From the NCBI GenBank assembly GCA_905181935.1, contig CAJIZV010000001.1, positions 186,001-250,000 of the forward strand: a stretch of 64,000 nucleotides of DNA. Direction: 5' to 3'. Position 1 is the stretch's first letter. Every line of letters begins with the position of its first letter. The translations under genes were made by a program, and so were the position numbers. Source of the stretch: an uncultured Amylibacter sp. GTDB taxonomy: Bacteria; Pseudomonadota; Alphaproteobacteria; Rhodobacterales; Rhodobacteraceae. Below the pieces are notes generated by a model. The model saw nothing but the letters and a program-made list of their open reading frames with translations. It made no database searches and was not told where the DNA came from. Below, piece after piece: positions 8,807 to 18,712 of the stretch.

Positions 8807-9415
8807 TTATGCAGAAGCTAAACGTGCTGCAACATTTTCCCAATTAACAAGGTTTTCTAAAAAGTTTGAAATATAAACAGGGCGCTTATTTCGAAAATCA
8901 ATATAATAAGAGTGTTCCCAAACGTCACAACCAAGTAAAGTTGATTGCCCAAAACATAACGGATTAACACCATTTTCTGTTTTAGTTATTTTTAAGCTTC
9001 CATCAGTATCTTTAACCAGCCAAGCCCATCCTGATCCAAATTGTCCAGCACCAGCGGCCCCAAATTCTGTTTTAAATGTTTCTACTGAGCCAAAGCTTTC
9101 CATTATTGCAGCTTCTAATTCAGGTGGCATAGTTCGCCCCCCTGGTCCCATCATTTCCCAGAACTGGTTATGGTTCCAGAGCTGCGAAATATTATTAAAT
9201 ATGCCACTTTGTGCGGTAGATGTAGCGTTATAAGTTCCAATAGTAATTTCTTCTAAAGTTTTATTTTCCCACTCAGTACCAGCAATTAATTTGTTGCCAT
9301 TATCTACGTATGCTTTGTGATGCAAATCGTGATGAAACTCTAATGTTTCAGCAGACATGCCACCTTTTTCAAGCGCATCATGTGAATAAGGAAGATTCGG
9401 AAGTTCAAAAGCCAT
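8807..9415 (-). CDS. sodB: Superoxide dismutase, Fe/Mn family
   Basis: A 202-residue cytoplasmic enzyme that converts superoxide to oxygen and hydrogen peroxide. The four metal ligands are visible: His28 (in EFHHD), His82 (in WNHNQFW), and Asp164 and His168 in the signature DVWEHSYY. MAFELPNLPYSHDALE is a typical start, and length and N-terminus fit the family well. FNNISQLWNHNQFW resembles iron-type enzymes more than manganese-type, but metal choice cannot be settled by eye. GGAGG lies six bases before the ATG. It appears to be monocistronic, with a long 3'UTR ending in the hairpin at 8648-8673. Confidence 0.95.
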   Translation of the reverse strand: MAFELPNLPYSHDALEKGGMSAETLEFHHDLHHKAYVDNGNKLIAGTEWENKTLEEITIGTYNATSTAQSGIFNNISQLWNHNQFWEMMGPGGRTMPPELEAAIMESFGSVETFKTEFGAAGAGQFGSGWAWLVKDTDGSLKITKTENGVNPLCFGQSTLLGCDVWEHSYYIDFRNKRPVYISNFLENLVNWENVAARLASA

Positions 9416-9506
9416 ATTGGGCCTCCATAAGTAAGGTTAAATTTCTAATATCAATATAGCTGTTGAATCTAATAGGGAAAGCCCAAATGCAGTTCAGATT
9501 AATTAA

Positions 9507-9860
9507 TTAAACTGGTAAAATAGCTAACCCCACACGACGATCTTCAGACAATAGTACATTATAAGTACGGCACGCACTTGGACTGCCCATTACCTCAAAT
9601 GGAACGCCCGCTTGCTCTAACTTATTTGCAACAGCTTTTGGGAGTGGTAAAATATCAGCTCCCATTCCAATAAATAACACATCATAATTTTCTTTATTAA
9701 TTATAAGAGGTTCTAAGTCATCTAGTCCACCCCAATGGCGAACTCCATCGTTAGTCAAAAACAACGCACCCTCATGAACAACACCAGCTATTCGAAAAAA
9801 GCCTGCCCCATAAGCATCGACAGGCGGCTGCCCAGTAAATAGAATTTCATTGATTTCCAT
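9507..9860 (-). CDS. Mth938-like domain (DUF498/AAMDC family) protein
   Basis: A 117-residue single-domain protein. The pattern AYGAGFFRIAGVVHEG followed later by DVLFIGMGADILPLP and FEVMGSPSACRTYNVL matches the Mth938/DUF498 fold, whose biochemical role is not settled; a human relative is named AAMDC and a mitochondrial one is the complex I assembly factor NDUFAF3. Only three bases separate it from the TauE-like gene upstream, and an operon with secD/secF is likely. From memory, a DUF498 gene next to secDF is a common alphaproteobacterial arrangement; its link to secretion is unexplained. Confidence 0.8.
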   Translation of the reverse strand: MEINEILFTGQPPVDAYGAGFFRIAGVVHEGALFLTNDGVRHWGGLDDLEPLIINKENYDVLFIGMGADILPLPKAVANKLEQAGVPFEVMGSPSACRTYNVLLSEDRRVGLAILPV

Positions 9861-9863
9861 ACT

Positions 9864-10613
9864 TTAACTCCAAATTGGTAACCCCACCAAAGCGCTTACA
9901 GCAATTAACCAATATGCAACTCGGCGATAAATATATTCTTTTTTCGGATTGAAAATCCTCTGCCCTACGATGGCAGCCAAAGCATAAGGTATGGCCAAAA
10001 ACAAACCCACTATAAATGGTAATAAAACTAATAAACCCTTTATAAGGAAAACTATGAACGTCATAATATCAACTAAAAAAAGATACATCATTGTATTTCC
10101 TCGTATGACAGATGCAGGCCGAGAACCTGATATGTATGATAAAATCACGGGAGGACCTGGCAGCGCTGCTATTCCAGCAAGGAAACCACTAATCAACCCA
10201 ACAAATGTCATCATAGCAATATTCATAGGGTTTTTATATCGCCAACCACTAACTAAGAACGTTAGCATCACCAAGGATAAACTAGAAACCATCCAACGAA
10301 ATATTATGGGATCCATTTTTGTTAAAAAATAAACCCCAAAAGGTAATCCAACTAAAGCTCCTATTCCTAAAAATGTTATCTCGCGAGTTTCACCATCTCT
10401 CCACGCTCGGGGCAAGAGAGCAATAGGGCCAAGTAAATCAAACGACATCATTATAATAATCGCCCAGATTGGGCTAGTTACAGATGCCGCAATGGGCATA
10501 AAAACTAGTGCAGTACCAAATCCCGCAAAACCACGGACTAAGCCTGAGAGAACTACTGCAACGATAAGCCAAGTTAACCCTTCAAACTGTAGGGCCTGCT
10601 CGACAATGCTCAT
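9864..10613 (-). CDS. TauE/SafE-family anion permease
   Basis: A 249-residue membrane protein with about eight hydrophobic segments. The N-terminal LSGLVRGFAGFGTALVFMP and the central ISGFLAGIAALPGPPVIL are the two inverted TauE/SafE half-repeats. Members move sulfonates, sulfite or other organic anions, and the direction is often unknown. Its ATG overlaps the secF stop by one base (TAATG), and the DUF498 gene follows three bases later, so it is part of the sec operon transcript. I see no taurine or sulfur-oxidation genes nearby that would name the substrate. Confidence 0.82.
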   Translation of the reverse strand: MSIVEQALQFEGLTWLIVAVVLSGLVRGFAGFGTALVFMPIAASVTSPIWAIIIMMSFDLLGPIALLPRAWRDGETREITFLGIGALVGLPFGVYFLTKMDPIIFRWMVSSLSLVMLTFLVSGWRYKNPMNIAMMTFVGLISGFLAGIAALPGPPVILSYISGSRPASVIRGNTMMYLFLVDIMTFIVFLIKGLLVLLPFIVGLFLAIPYALAAIVGQRIFNPKKEYIYRRVAYWLIAVSALVGLPIWS

Positions 10614-11581
10614 TATGCATCGATACCAGAGAATTGAGTGCCTGCTTTGCCATCATTTAGCTTATCCCAATCACGCTTAACACCAAGGCGCAACAATACA
10701 GAAGATGCGACAAATACAGAAGAATATGTGCCAATAATAACGCCCCATATCATCGCAAAAACAAATCCATGAATTACGTCCCCACCTAGAACAAATAAAC
10801 TTATTAAAGCGATTAGAGTTGTTAAAGAGGTCATAACAGTCCGAGACAATGTTTCATTAATCGACATGTTCAATAGATCTTTTAGTTGCATTTTTTTATA
10901 TTTTCGTAAATTTTCACGGACACGATCAAAAACCACGACAGTATCGTTTAGGGAATACCCAACAATAGTCAGCAAAGCCGCAATAATTGCAAGATCAAAC
11001 TTAATCTGCAGTAGGCTAAAAATTCCAATTGTGACCACAATATCATGAACTAATGCAGCAATTGCACCTACAGAAAACTGCCATTCAAAGCGCAGCCAAA
11101 TATAGAATAAAACTGCTGCAATAGCAGTCAGAATAGCGGTAATCGCTGATTTGACTAACTCTCCAGAAACTTCTGGGCCTACACTTTCAACCTGTGGAAA
11201 AGTTATTGTCTCATCAATTGACATTAATGCTAATTTTACTGCACTAACTACCTCTACAGTAGCAGCCTCTTCTCCACTTTGAGCTTCAAAGCGAATTTGA
11301 GCCGCATTTAATTCTGGTTTAGTAATATCAAAAATCTCAGTGACAGTAACATCACCTAATTCCAGAGTGTCTAAGGCAGCTCTATAGGCACTAACATCTA
11401 CAGATTGTTGTGAGTCTGTACGGATTGTGGTGCCACCTAGAAAATCGATTCCTAAATTCAATCCATTAAAAAAGAATAGAAAAACTGATAAAATCATCGC
11501 AAAAACTGAGGCACCAAACGTGATTTTAGTCAATTTAAAGAAATCAACTTTAGTACCTTCTGGAACTAACTTTAATCGCAT
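10613..11581 (-). CDS. secF: Protein translocase subunit SecF
   Basis: A 322-residue integral membrane protein. It opens with LKLVPEGTKVDFFKLTKITF and a first membrane helix, then NLGIDFLGGTTIRT, the conserved SecF periplasmic start motif. The SecD/SecF conserved helices follow: AIAALVHDIVVTIGIFSLLQ and GYSLNDTVVVFDRVRENLR. SecDF uses the proton gradient to pull proteins out of the SecYEG channel on the periplasmic side. AGGAG sits seven bases before the ATG, and secD ends ten bases upstream. Confidence 0.96.
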   Translation of the reverse strand: MRLKLVPEGTKVDFFKLTKITFGASVFAMILSVFLFFFNGLNLGIDFLGGTTIRTDSQQSVDVSAYRAALDTLELGDVTVTEIFDITKPELNAAQIRFEAQSGEEAATVEVVSAVKLALMSIDETITFPQVESVGPEVSGELVKSAITAILTAIAAVLFYIWLRFEWQFSVGAIAALVHDIVVTIGIFSLLQIKFDLAIIAALLTIVGYSLNDTVVVFDRVRENLRKYKKMQLKDLLNMSINETLSRTVMTSLTTLIALISLFVLGGDVIHGFVFAMIWGVIIGTYSSVFVASSVLLRLGVKRDWDKLNDGKAGTQFSGIDA

Positions 11582-11591
11582 GTCTTTGCTC

Positions 11592-13253
11592 CTATATTTC
11601 TAATATTTTTGGGCGTTTGCGATCTATCCAGATAGATATAAGCAAACGTGTAACCCATATAGCAGTAAAGACTGATGTTATGATCCCTACCCCCAAAGTT
11701 ATAGCAAAACCTTTAACGGGCCCAGATCCAAAGACTAATAATATAACAGCAGCAATAAGTGTAGTAATGTTTGCGTCTATAATTGCACTAAAGGCACGTT
11801 CATAGCCTAGTTCAATAGCTCTACGTGGGTTCTTAGCCTTCTTTAATTCTTCTCTAATACGTTCGAAAACTAACACATTTGCGTCAACAGCCATCCCAAC
11901 AGTTAATACAATCCCTGCAATACCAGGTAAAGTAAGTGTACCAGATATAACACTTAAAATTGCAAAAATAAGGGCAACATTTATTATTAACGCAATGTTT
12001 GCAAATATACCAAATAAACCATAACTCAAACTCATAAACACTAAAACTGCAATAAAAGCAATTAGACAAGCCAGAGTGCCAGCATCAATACTGTCTTGGC
12101 CTAGATCAGGTCCAACCGTAGATTCCTGTAGATATTCTAACTCTGCCGGTAATGCACCTGCACGCAGTTGAATAGATAACAAAGTAGTTTCTTCAACTCC
12201 AAATTGACCCGTAATTATGCCAGAACCACCAGATATATGACTTTGAATGGTAGGCGCAGAAACAACCTCTTCATCCAAAACAATAGCAAATGGGCTGCCA
12301 ATATTTTCAGCTGTATACTGGCCAAATATTCTTGCACCTGTTGTATTTAATCTGAAGCTAACAGCCGGACGATTATTTTGATCAAATGCAGGCTGTGCGT
12401 CGGTTAAGTGATCTCCATTAATAACAGGTGTTTTTTCTAATATATAATAAACATCATTCTCACCTTGAGCAGGATATAAAACTTGTCGTGATTGAACACG
12501 CTGGGTTGCTTTAGATGTACGGCTGATGACTTTATGAAAAGTTAATTTTGCAGTTTTACCGATAATGCCTTTTAGTTCTTCTGAAGAACCAATTCCAGGC
12601 ACTTGAATTAAAACTCTATCAGTTCCTTGCCGTTGAATTGTAGGCTCACGAGTTCCTGCTTCATCAACTCGACGGCGGATAATTTCTAACGATTGCTCCA
12701 TTGTACGATTATCTGTTAAGATTTTTTCAGCTTCAGATAATTTCACAATAATTATATCATTTTCAGAGGTTACAACTATATCGTTTGATCCAGCCCCTGA
12801 CAAGCTAGTTACTGGACGAGCCAATGCTGAAACTAATTCAACGGCTCGAGCAATTTGGGCCGGCTCCGAAATGCGCACCCTTAAGTCATCCACTACCCCA
12901 TCGACACGGCGAATAGTTCCAATTGTTGCTCGCTCTGATCGCAAGGCATCACGCACTTCAGGCCAAAAATCATCCATTCGAGCTTCATATACTTGATCGA
13001 CGCGAACACGCGCCAATAAGTGTGCACCGCCGCGTAAATCCAAACCTAAGTTTACTAATGAACTTGGTAAAAATGATGGCCAGTTAGATGCAGTTCTCAT
13101 CAATTCAGGAGTAATATTGCCATTCTCAATCTGGACGCGAGCATCATTTACAGCCTCGACACGACTATAAAAACCATTTGGCATAGCAAAGAAAAAACCT
13201 AAGGCAACCACACCCCAAATCAACACTTTCTTGGTTAAAGAGAATTGCAACAT
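11592..13253 (-). CDS. secD: Protein translocase subunit SecD
   Basis: The 553-residue partner of SecF. After one N-terminal helix it has the LVNLGLDLRGGAHLL motif that opens the large periplasmic domain, RRRVDEAGTREPTIQRQG in the middle, and then five membrane helices with GMAVDANVLVFERIREE, the signature of RND-like SecD proteins. It forms a complex with SecF and YajC in the inner membrane. The gene lies between yajC (21 bp upstream) and secF (10 bp downstream) in one operon. Confidence 0.96.
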   Translation of the reverse strand: MLQFSLTKKVLIWGVVALGFFFAMPNGFYSRVEAVNDARVQIENGNITPELMRTASNWPSFLPSSLVNLGLDLRGGAHLLARVRVDQVYEARMDDFWPEVRDALRSERATIGTIRRVDGVVDDLRVRISEPAQIARAVELVSALARPVTSLSGAGSNDIVVTSENDIIIVKLSEAEKILTDNRTMEQSLEIIRRRVDEAGTREPTIQRQGTDRVLIQVPGIGSSEELKGIIGKTAKLTFHKVISRTSKATQRVQSRQVLYPAQGENDVYYILEKTPVINGDHLTDAQPAFDQNNRPAVSFRLNTTGARIFGQYTAENIGSPFAIVLDEEVVSAPTIQSHISGGSGIITGQFGVEETTLLSIQLRAGALPAELEYLQESTVGPDLGQDSIDAGTLACLIAFIAVLVFMSLSYGLFGIFANIALIINVALIFAILSVISGTLTLPGIAGIVLTVGMAVDANVLVFERIREELKKAKNPRRAIELGYERAFSAIIDANITTLIAAVILLVFGSGPVKGFAITLGVGIITSVFTAIWVTRLLISIWIDRKRPKILEI

Positions 13254-13274
13254 ATTCTGGCACCTAAATTTATT

Positions 13275-13625
13275 TTATTTAGCAGATTTAGTTTTACTTG
13301 AACTTTTAGCTGGTTCAGTTTTATTTAGAACCTGAGAAATTGTATGCTGAACTAGTTTAACTTTAACTCCAGTTGAAATTTCAACTTCCACTTCATTTTC
13401 CACACCAACTTTAGTAACTTTACCAATTAGGCCACCAGCAGTTACAATTTGATCACCCTTGCGTACAGCAGCTACCATAGCTTGATGTTCTTTTACTTTC
13501 TTTTGTTGAGGACGGATCATCAAAAAGTACATAATGCCAAAGATTAAAACCAACGGCATAAAGCCACCTATTCCACCAGCGAAACCGCCACCAGCGGCTT
13601 GTGCAAATGCAGGAGTTGCAAACAT
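13275..13625 (-). CDS. yajC: Sec translocon accessory protein YajC
   Basis: The protein is 116 residues if started at the ATG at 13625 (MFATPAFAQAAGG), which has AAGGA seven bases upstream and matches usual YajC starts. The frame stays open a further 90 bases, but that extension has no family resemblance. One membrane helix (MPLVLIFGIMYFLMIRP) is followed by the YajC signature QQKKVKEHQAMVAAVRKGDQ and a small beta domain. YajC is non-essential and associates with SecDF. First gene of the minus-strand sec operon. Confidence 0.93.
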   Translation of the reverse strand: MFATPAFAQAAGGGFAGGIGGFMPLVLIFGIMYFLMIRPQQKKVKEHQAMVAAVRKGDQIVTAGGLIGKVTKVGVENEVEVEISTGVKVKLVQHTISQVLNKTEPAKSSSKTKSAK

Positions 13626-13863
13626 ATCAAATTCCTTAAAGTTGGGGGGCAATAATTTGCCCATAAATTCATCTCGATGATACCTAACGACTGTCCAGAA
13701 GCTTGGCAAGGACATCCCACTAAAGTTAATTAAAATTGTAAATCAATATCTAAATCGGCTAATTATTTTTATTACAGTGTGCATTAACTAATTTACTTAA
13801 TTTTTCCCTCTTAACCTTACGTTTATTTTCGTGCATAAAAGTAAAAAAATTAGGAACCCTTTT

Positions 13864-15156
13864 ATGCATGACATCCGCACAATCCGCGAAAATCCAGCCG
13901 ATTTTGATGCAGCGCTTAAACGTCGAGGCACAGCTCCAATTTCATCTACAATATTAAAAATTGATCAAGAACGGCGCGTAAAAATTACAAATGCAGAAGC
14001 AGCATTAGCTGATCGGAACGCAGCTTCTAAAATGGTAGGTGCAGCGAAGGCATCAGGCAATGATCTAGAATTTGAAAGATTACGAAAACTTGTATCTGAT
14101 AAGAAAACAGAAATAACTGTATTAGAAGAAGCGGCAAAAGAAATAGATTCCCAGCTAACTAATATATTGTTGACCATTCCAAACTTACCCCATGAAGACG
14201 TCCCATTTGGAACTGACGAAAAAGATAATATTGAAATTTATAAATGGGGTATACTTCCAAAATTTGATTTTGATGCAGCAGAACATTTTGATATAAAATC
14301 CGTTTCAAGAGGCATGGACTTTGAAACAGCAGCTAAAATTTCAGGATCACGCTTCGTAATTTTGTCGGGTGCTATTGCACGTATCCACCGTGCGTTGTCC
14401 CAATTGATGTTAGATGTACACACAACAGAAAATAACCTTGTGGAAGTAAATATACCAGTTTTAGTTCGTGACGAGGCAATGCTAGGAACCGGCCAGTTAC
14501 CAAAGTTTTCTGACGATAGCTACCAAACAACAAATGGGTGGTGGCTTATCCCTACAGCAGAGGTAGCACTGACCAACATCGTTGCAGACACTACTAGTGA
14601 TGAGGACGCCTTGCCACGGCGTTACGTTGCTCATTCTTTATGCTTTCGATCCGAAGCAGGTTCTGCAGGGCGAGATACCTCAGGTATGTTGCGTCAACAT
14701 CAATTCGAAAAAGTAGAAATGGTATCCATCGTAAAACCTGAAGATTCAGACGCTGAGCTTGATCGAATGACCAACTGTGCTCAGGGTATATTAGAACGCC
14801 TAGAGCTTGCATATCGCACAGTAAAGCTTTGCACGGGAGACATGGGCTTTGGGGCACGTCGCACAAATGATATTGAAGTATGGCTCCCAGGGCAAAACGC
14901 ATATCGCGAAATAAGTTCTTGCTCCACTTGTGGCGACTTTCAGTCTCGCCGAATGAACGCTCGCTTTAAGCGAATTGGTGAGAAAAAGCCTGAATTTGTT
15001 CATACACTTAATGGATCAGGTCTTGCAGTTGGCCGATGTTTAATTGCAGTATTAGAAAATGGCCAGCAATCAGACGGCTCAATAAATCTACCAAAAGCTT
15101 TACATCAATACATAGGCGGAAAAACTAAAATTGAAGTTGATGGTTCACTTGTCTAA
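13864..15156 (+). CDS. serS: Seryl-tRNA synthetase
   Basis: A 430-residue class II synthetase that charges tRNA-Ser. The start is set at the ATG at 13864 ([11 protein letters not shown]), which has AGGAA seven bases upstream; the frame is open 11 codons further, but that part is not SerS-like. An N-terminal antiparallel coiled coil (about residues 20-100) binds the long variable arm of tRNA. Motif 2 is seen as [21 protein letters not shown] and motif 3 in the region [17 protein letters not shown]. Length is normal. It is divergent from the yajC operon, with about 240 bp between the starts. Confidence 0.96.
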   Translation: MHDIRTIRENPADFDAALKRRGTAPISSTILKIDQERRVKITNAEAALADRNAASKMVGAAKASGNDLEFERLRKLVSDKKTEITVLEEAAKEIDSQLTNILLTIPNLPHEDVPFGTDEKDNIEIYKWGILPKFDFDAAEHFDIKSVSRGMDFETAAKISGSRFVILSGAIARIHRALSQLMLDVHTTENNLVEVNIPVLVRDEAMLGTGQLPKFSDDSYQTTNGWWLIPTAEVALTNIVADTTSDEDALPRRYVAHSLCFRSEAGSAGRDTSGMLRQHQFEKVEMVSIVKPEDSDAELDRMTNCAQGILERLELAYRTVKLCTGDMGFGARRTNDIEVWLPGQNAYREISSCSTCGDFQSRRMNARFKRIGEKKPEFVHTLNGSGLAVGRCLIAVLENGQQSDGSINLPKALHQYIGGKTKIEVDGSLV

Positions 15157-15333
15157 CAGCTAAACTTTTATATTTAAACATCCCCAGAACTTAGAAGCTT
15201 GCTTTTCTTTGGTATCTAATTAAGAAAAACTAATGCAATAAATGCGGCAAGTATAATTTATTAATAAATTCAAACTCTTTTAACACACTCAATACTACGT
15301 TAGCACTTCATTATACATATTAGGTTTGCACAG

Positions 15334-16089
15334 ATGAAAATACTTATTACCAACGACGATGGCATAAATGCACCAGGCCTAGAGGCACTTTATAATATAG
15401 CTTTAGGACTAACCTCTGCCGAAAATATTTTGACAGTTGCGCCTGCATCTGAACAATCTGGAGTTGGTCATGCTATAAGTTATAATGGGCCTCTAACAGT
15501 GGAAAAACTTACATCTAATAGATGGGCTGTTCACGGAACCCCTGCCGATTGTGTAATTGTTGGAATATCTGAAACAGATTATAAATATGATTTAATTTTA
15601 TCTGGCGTAAATCGTGGAAACAATGCTGGTCAAAATACAATGTACTCTGGAACAGTTGGGGCAACTATAGAAGCTGCTATGAACGGTATTCCAGCAATAG
15701 CATTGTCTCAATTTTTTGGGCCGAAACTGAATAATACAAATACATTTGACGCAGTTCGCATGCATGGCTTGGCTACTATAAAAACTATTTTATCCTACAA
15801 TTTATGGCAAAATAATTCTGCTCCTGTCCATTATAATGTTAATTTTCCGCCTTGTTTAGGTAATGAAGTCACCGGCACCTCTTTAACCACACAAGGCTAT
15901 CGTATGGGATCACCATTTAAAACCGAAACTACAAATGGTGAAATACGTATTAAAGGAATACCACAGCAACAAGAAGATACTGGTGTGGGTACAGATATCC
16001 ATGCCAACATAAATGGAAAAATTTCTATAACTCCTTGTAGTGTTGATTTAACAGACCAAGCGATCTTAAAAAAACTTCGCGAATTATGA
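15334..16089 (+). CDS. surE: 5'/3'-nucleotidase SurE
   Basis: A 251-residue enzyme beginning [16 protein letters not shown], where the paired aspartates at residues 8-9 are the metal ligands. [15 protein letters not shown] and [20 protein letters not shown] are the other two signature blocks. SurE removes phosphate from nucleoside monophosphates, and the surE-pcm pair is linked to stress survival and protein repair in many proteobacteria. The stop overlaps the pcm start by 4 bp, as usual for this pair. Confidence 0.95.
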   Translation: MKILITNDDGINAPGLEALYNIALGLTSAENILTVAPASEQSGVGHAISYNGPLTVEKLTSNRWAVHGTPADCVIVGISETDYKYDLILSGVNRGNNAGQNTMYSGTVGATIEAAMNGIPAIALSQFFGPKLNNTNTFDAVRMHGLATIKTILSYNLWQNNSAPVHYNVNFPPCLGNEVTGTSLTTQGYRMGSPFKTETTNGEIRIKGIPQQQEDTGVGTDIHANINGKISITPCSVDLTDQAILKKLREL

Positions 16090-16724
16090 GCCCTTCACCA
16101 GAAAAATTAATGCAATATTTACTTATGCTTCGTAACAATGGCGTCACGGATCAGCGAGTATTGCATGCCATGGAGCTAATTCCACGTGATCCCTTCGCAA
16201 CAGGCTCCTTTCAAGATCGTGCATATGAAGATACTGCGCTGCCAATAGCATCAGGCCAAACACTAAGTCAGCCATCAGTTGTTGGGAAAATGACCCAGGC
16301 CTTAAACCCTGGCCCCAGAGATAAAGTCTTGGAAATAGGCACAGGTAGTGGGTTTCAAGCTGCTGTACTTTCACAGTTGGCCAGACGCGTTTATACGGTT
16401 GAACGTTTTGCAAAACTTGCACAATCAGCTAACAAAACTTTAAACAGTCTTGGATTGGTAAACGTAACAGTTATCACTGCAGATGGATCAATGGGACTGC
16501 CTAACCAAGCACCCTTTGATCGTATAATTTTAACTGCTGCAGCAGAAGATCCACCTGCAAACCTTTTAGCTCAACTAAAAGATGGCGGAATAATGGTATT
16601 ACCCGTCGGCCAATCCAGCACCGTTCAAACATTGATAAAAATTACTAAAACAAATAGCGGATTAGAATACGAAGAACTTCAAGAAGTTCGTTTTGTTCCC
16701 TTAATATCAGGTCTTGCATCATAA
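16086..16724 (+). CDS. pcm: Protein-L-isoaspartate O-methyltransferase
   Basis: A 212-residue SAM-dependent methyltransferase. [21 protein letters not shown] is the substrate-binding block of the family, and [19 protein letters not shown] is the SAM-binding glycine loop. It repairs L-isoaspartyl residues formed by protein ageing. It is translationally coupled to surE by an ATGA overlap, and the nlpD-like gene follows 50 bp later, completing the widespread surE-pcm-nlpD order. Confidence 0.94.
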   Translation: MSPSPEKLMQYLLMLRNNGVTDQRVLHAMELIPRDPFATGSFQDRAYEDTALPIASGQTLSQPSVVGKMTQALNPGPRDKVLEIGTGSGFQAAVLSQLARRVYTVERFAKLAQSANKTLNSLGLVNVTVITADGSMGLPNQAPFDRIILTAAAEDPPANLLAQLKDGGIMVLPVGQSSTVQTLIKITKTNSGLEYEELQEVRFVPLISGLAS

Positions 16725-16774
16725 ACTACAATTCATGTTGTGATAATTCACACAAAATAAAAAAGGACAGGCAT

Positions 16775-17842
16775 ATGTCTCTAAAAATAAATAAGTTCAC
16801 ACTATCAGCAATAACATCATTAGCTTTAAGTGTTGCACTATCTGCCTGTGATGGAAATACAACTTTAAGTACCATTGGTGATAAAATTGACCAACCACCA
16901 ACTCCAATTACATCCGGTACGTATGAACGACCCGCCACTGATGAAAATGGAATTATTACGTACCCAAATTATCAAATTGCTATTGCTCGCAAGAACGATA
17001 CTGTTAGTATAATGGCTACCAGAGTAGGAATAACGGAAAATAAATTAGCCACTTACAATGGATTAAAGCCTCAAGCACGACTTCGAGAAGGTGAGCTTGT
17101 TGCTATACCAACAGGTGAAATACTTTCTTCTACTGGTGCAATAGAAGACATTGCTTCCTTTGCATTGGATAGTGCTCCCTCTGATATACCCAAAATACAA
17201 CAAGATAATGAACCTGTTCGCCACACTGTTCGATCAGGCGAAACAGCTTACACAATAGCAAACTTATACAATGTATCAGTGACAGAACTTGCTTCATGGA
17301 ATGGCTTAGGGCCAAACTTATCTGTAAGAAATGGTCAACGCTTATTGATACCAAAAGCCTCCAATTTAGGTAAACTACCAATAATAGCACCCTCTGATCC
17401 AGCTATACCTGAGACAACAGAGATAACTAAGGTTACACCACCGAAAATTTTACAATCAACTGAATCCACTAATGCAAATACAACATCATCTAAAAAAATG
17501 GTAAGGCCTGTAATTGGTAAAATTTTACGTGGATTTTCAAAAAAATCTGGTGGAAATGAAGGCATTGATTATGCTGTATCAGAAGGCACAGAGGTTAAAG
17601 CTGCAGCTATGGGTACAGTTGCACTAATTTCTAAGTCTGTAGGGGATACAACAATCATCTTATTGCGGCATGCGAATAATTTATACACAGTTTACTCAAA
17701 TATTACTGATGTCAAACTAGATAAAGACAAAATTGTAAATGCTGGTGACATTGTTGGTTTGGTAGGCCCCGGTGATCCACCATTTGTTCACTTCGAGGTT
17801 CGAAAAGGAACTGAAGCAGTAGATCCAACGCCTTATTTATAA
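16775..17842 (+). CDS. nlpD: NlpD/EnvC-like lipoprotein: two LysM domains and a degenerate M23 domain
   Basis: A 355-residue lipoprotein with signal peptide and lipobox LSAC (Cys about residue 25). Two LysM modules follow (about residues 68-112 and 150-195: IARKNDTVSIMATRVG and HTVRSGETAYTIANLYN). A Pro/Thr-rich linker leads to a C-terminal LytM/M23 domain (from about residue 245, GKILRGFSKKSGGNEGIDYA). The zinc-binding residues are not intact: the usual HxGxD reads NEGIDYA and the usual HLHFE reads FVHFE. So it is probably not a peptidase but, like NlpD/EnvC, an activator of cell-separation amidases in the periplasm. AAGGA precedes the ATG. Role by family and synteny; inactivity inferred from the missing ligands. 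Confidence 0.9.
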   Translation: MSLKINKFTLSAITSLALSVALSACDGNTTLSTIGDKIDQPPTPITSGTYERPATDENGIITYPNYQIAIARKNDTVSIMATRVGITENKLATYNGLKPQARLREGELVAIPTGEILSSTGAIEDIASFALDSAPSDIPKIQQDNEPVRHTVRSGETAYTIANLYNVSVTELASWNGLGPNLSVRNGQRLLIPKASNLGKLPIIAPSDPAIPETTEITKVTPPKILQSTESTNANTTSSKKMVRPVIGKILRGFSKKSGGNEGIDYAVSEGTEVKAAAMGTVALISKSVGDTTIILLRHANNLYTVYSNITDVKLDKDKIVNAGDIVGLVGPGDPPFVHFEVRKGTEAVDPTPYL

Positions 17843-17884
17843 AAATAAATCAATTAACCTCAGCCTTTAAATCTTTTCGCTAAA

Positions 17885-18712
17885 CTAAATTATGGAAATT
17901 CCTTTTCGACCAGCTAAATCTAGAAAATACTGCCAAGCAACTCTACCAGATCTAGATCCTCTGGTTGCTTGCCACTCAATAGCCTCAGCATGCAATTCAG
18001 TATCACTAATATCTATATCATATCTGTCACAATATCCTCTAATAATAGATAAATAGACATCTTGTCCACAAGCATGAAAGCCTAACCAAAGTCCAAAACG
18101 ATCTGACAATGAAACTTTCTCCTCAACAGCCTCTGCAGGATTCACACCTGATTGACGCTCATTTTCAATCATTTCTCGCGGCATTAAGTGTCTTCTGTTG
18201 GATGTAGCGTAAAACAAAACATTATTAGGCCGGCCTTCAATTCCTCCATCTAATACAGCTTTAAGTGATTTATAAGCAGTATCATCATGATCAAAACTGA
18301 GGTCATCACAGAATAGTAAAAATCGTTTATCTGATGCGCGGAGAATATTGAGCAAATCACCCACCGATGATAGATCCTCACGTTGTATTTCTATTAGTAT
18401 TATACCTTTAACAATTCCATGTACTGCTTTTACCAATGAGGATTTACCCATTCCACGGGCGCCCCACAAAAGAGCATTATTTGCTGGAAATCCTTTTGCA
18501 AATTGTTCTGTATTAACACGCAGTGTATCGCGCGATTGATCTATTCCTAATAATAAATCAATATCCACACCTGATACATTGGGTACAGAAACTAATCGTT
18601 GTGGTTCACATTGCCATAAAAAAGCATCACAGATACTAAAGTCAGGTTCATCATAAGGTTTTGGCGCCAAACGATCTAGCGCGTCAGCAATACGATTTAA
18701 TGCATCAGTCAA
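17885..18712 (-). CDS. DUF815 AAA-type ATPase
   Basis: The 275-residue protein matches the DUF815 family of P-loop ATPases. Walker A is LLWGARGMGKSSLVKA and Walker B is FLLFCDDLSFD; SNRRHLMPREM and VSLSDRFGLWLGFH are further family blocks. No biochemical role is established for the family. The start is TTG, overlapping the tatC stop by four bases (TTGA), with GAAGAAGG directly upstream, so it is translated together with tatC. Its position as the last gene of the tat operon, facing nlpD, recurs (from memory) in related bacteria and hints at an envelope or export connection, which is inference only. Confidence 0.88.
   Translation of the reverse strand: MTDALNRIADALDRLAPKPYDEPDFSICDAFLWQCEPQRLVSVPNVSGVDIDLLLGIDQSRDTLRVNTEQFAKGFPANNALLWGARGMGKSSLVKAVHGIVKGIILIEIQREDLSSVGDLLNILRASDKRFLLFCDDLSFDHDDTAYKSLKAVLDGGIEGRPNNVLFYATSNRRHLMPREMIENERQSGVNPAEAVEEKVSLSDRFGLWLGFHACGQDVYLSIIRGYCDRYDIDISDTELHAEAIEWQATRGSRSGRVAWQYFLDLAGRKGISII

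Noticed and set aside
15255..15270. 16-bp perfect palindrome AATTTATTAATAAATT between serS and surE
   Set aside because: It consists only of A and T in an AT-rich spacer, where such palindromes arise by chance; no paired operator copy or hairpin-plus-T-run.
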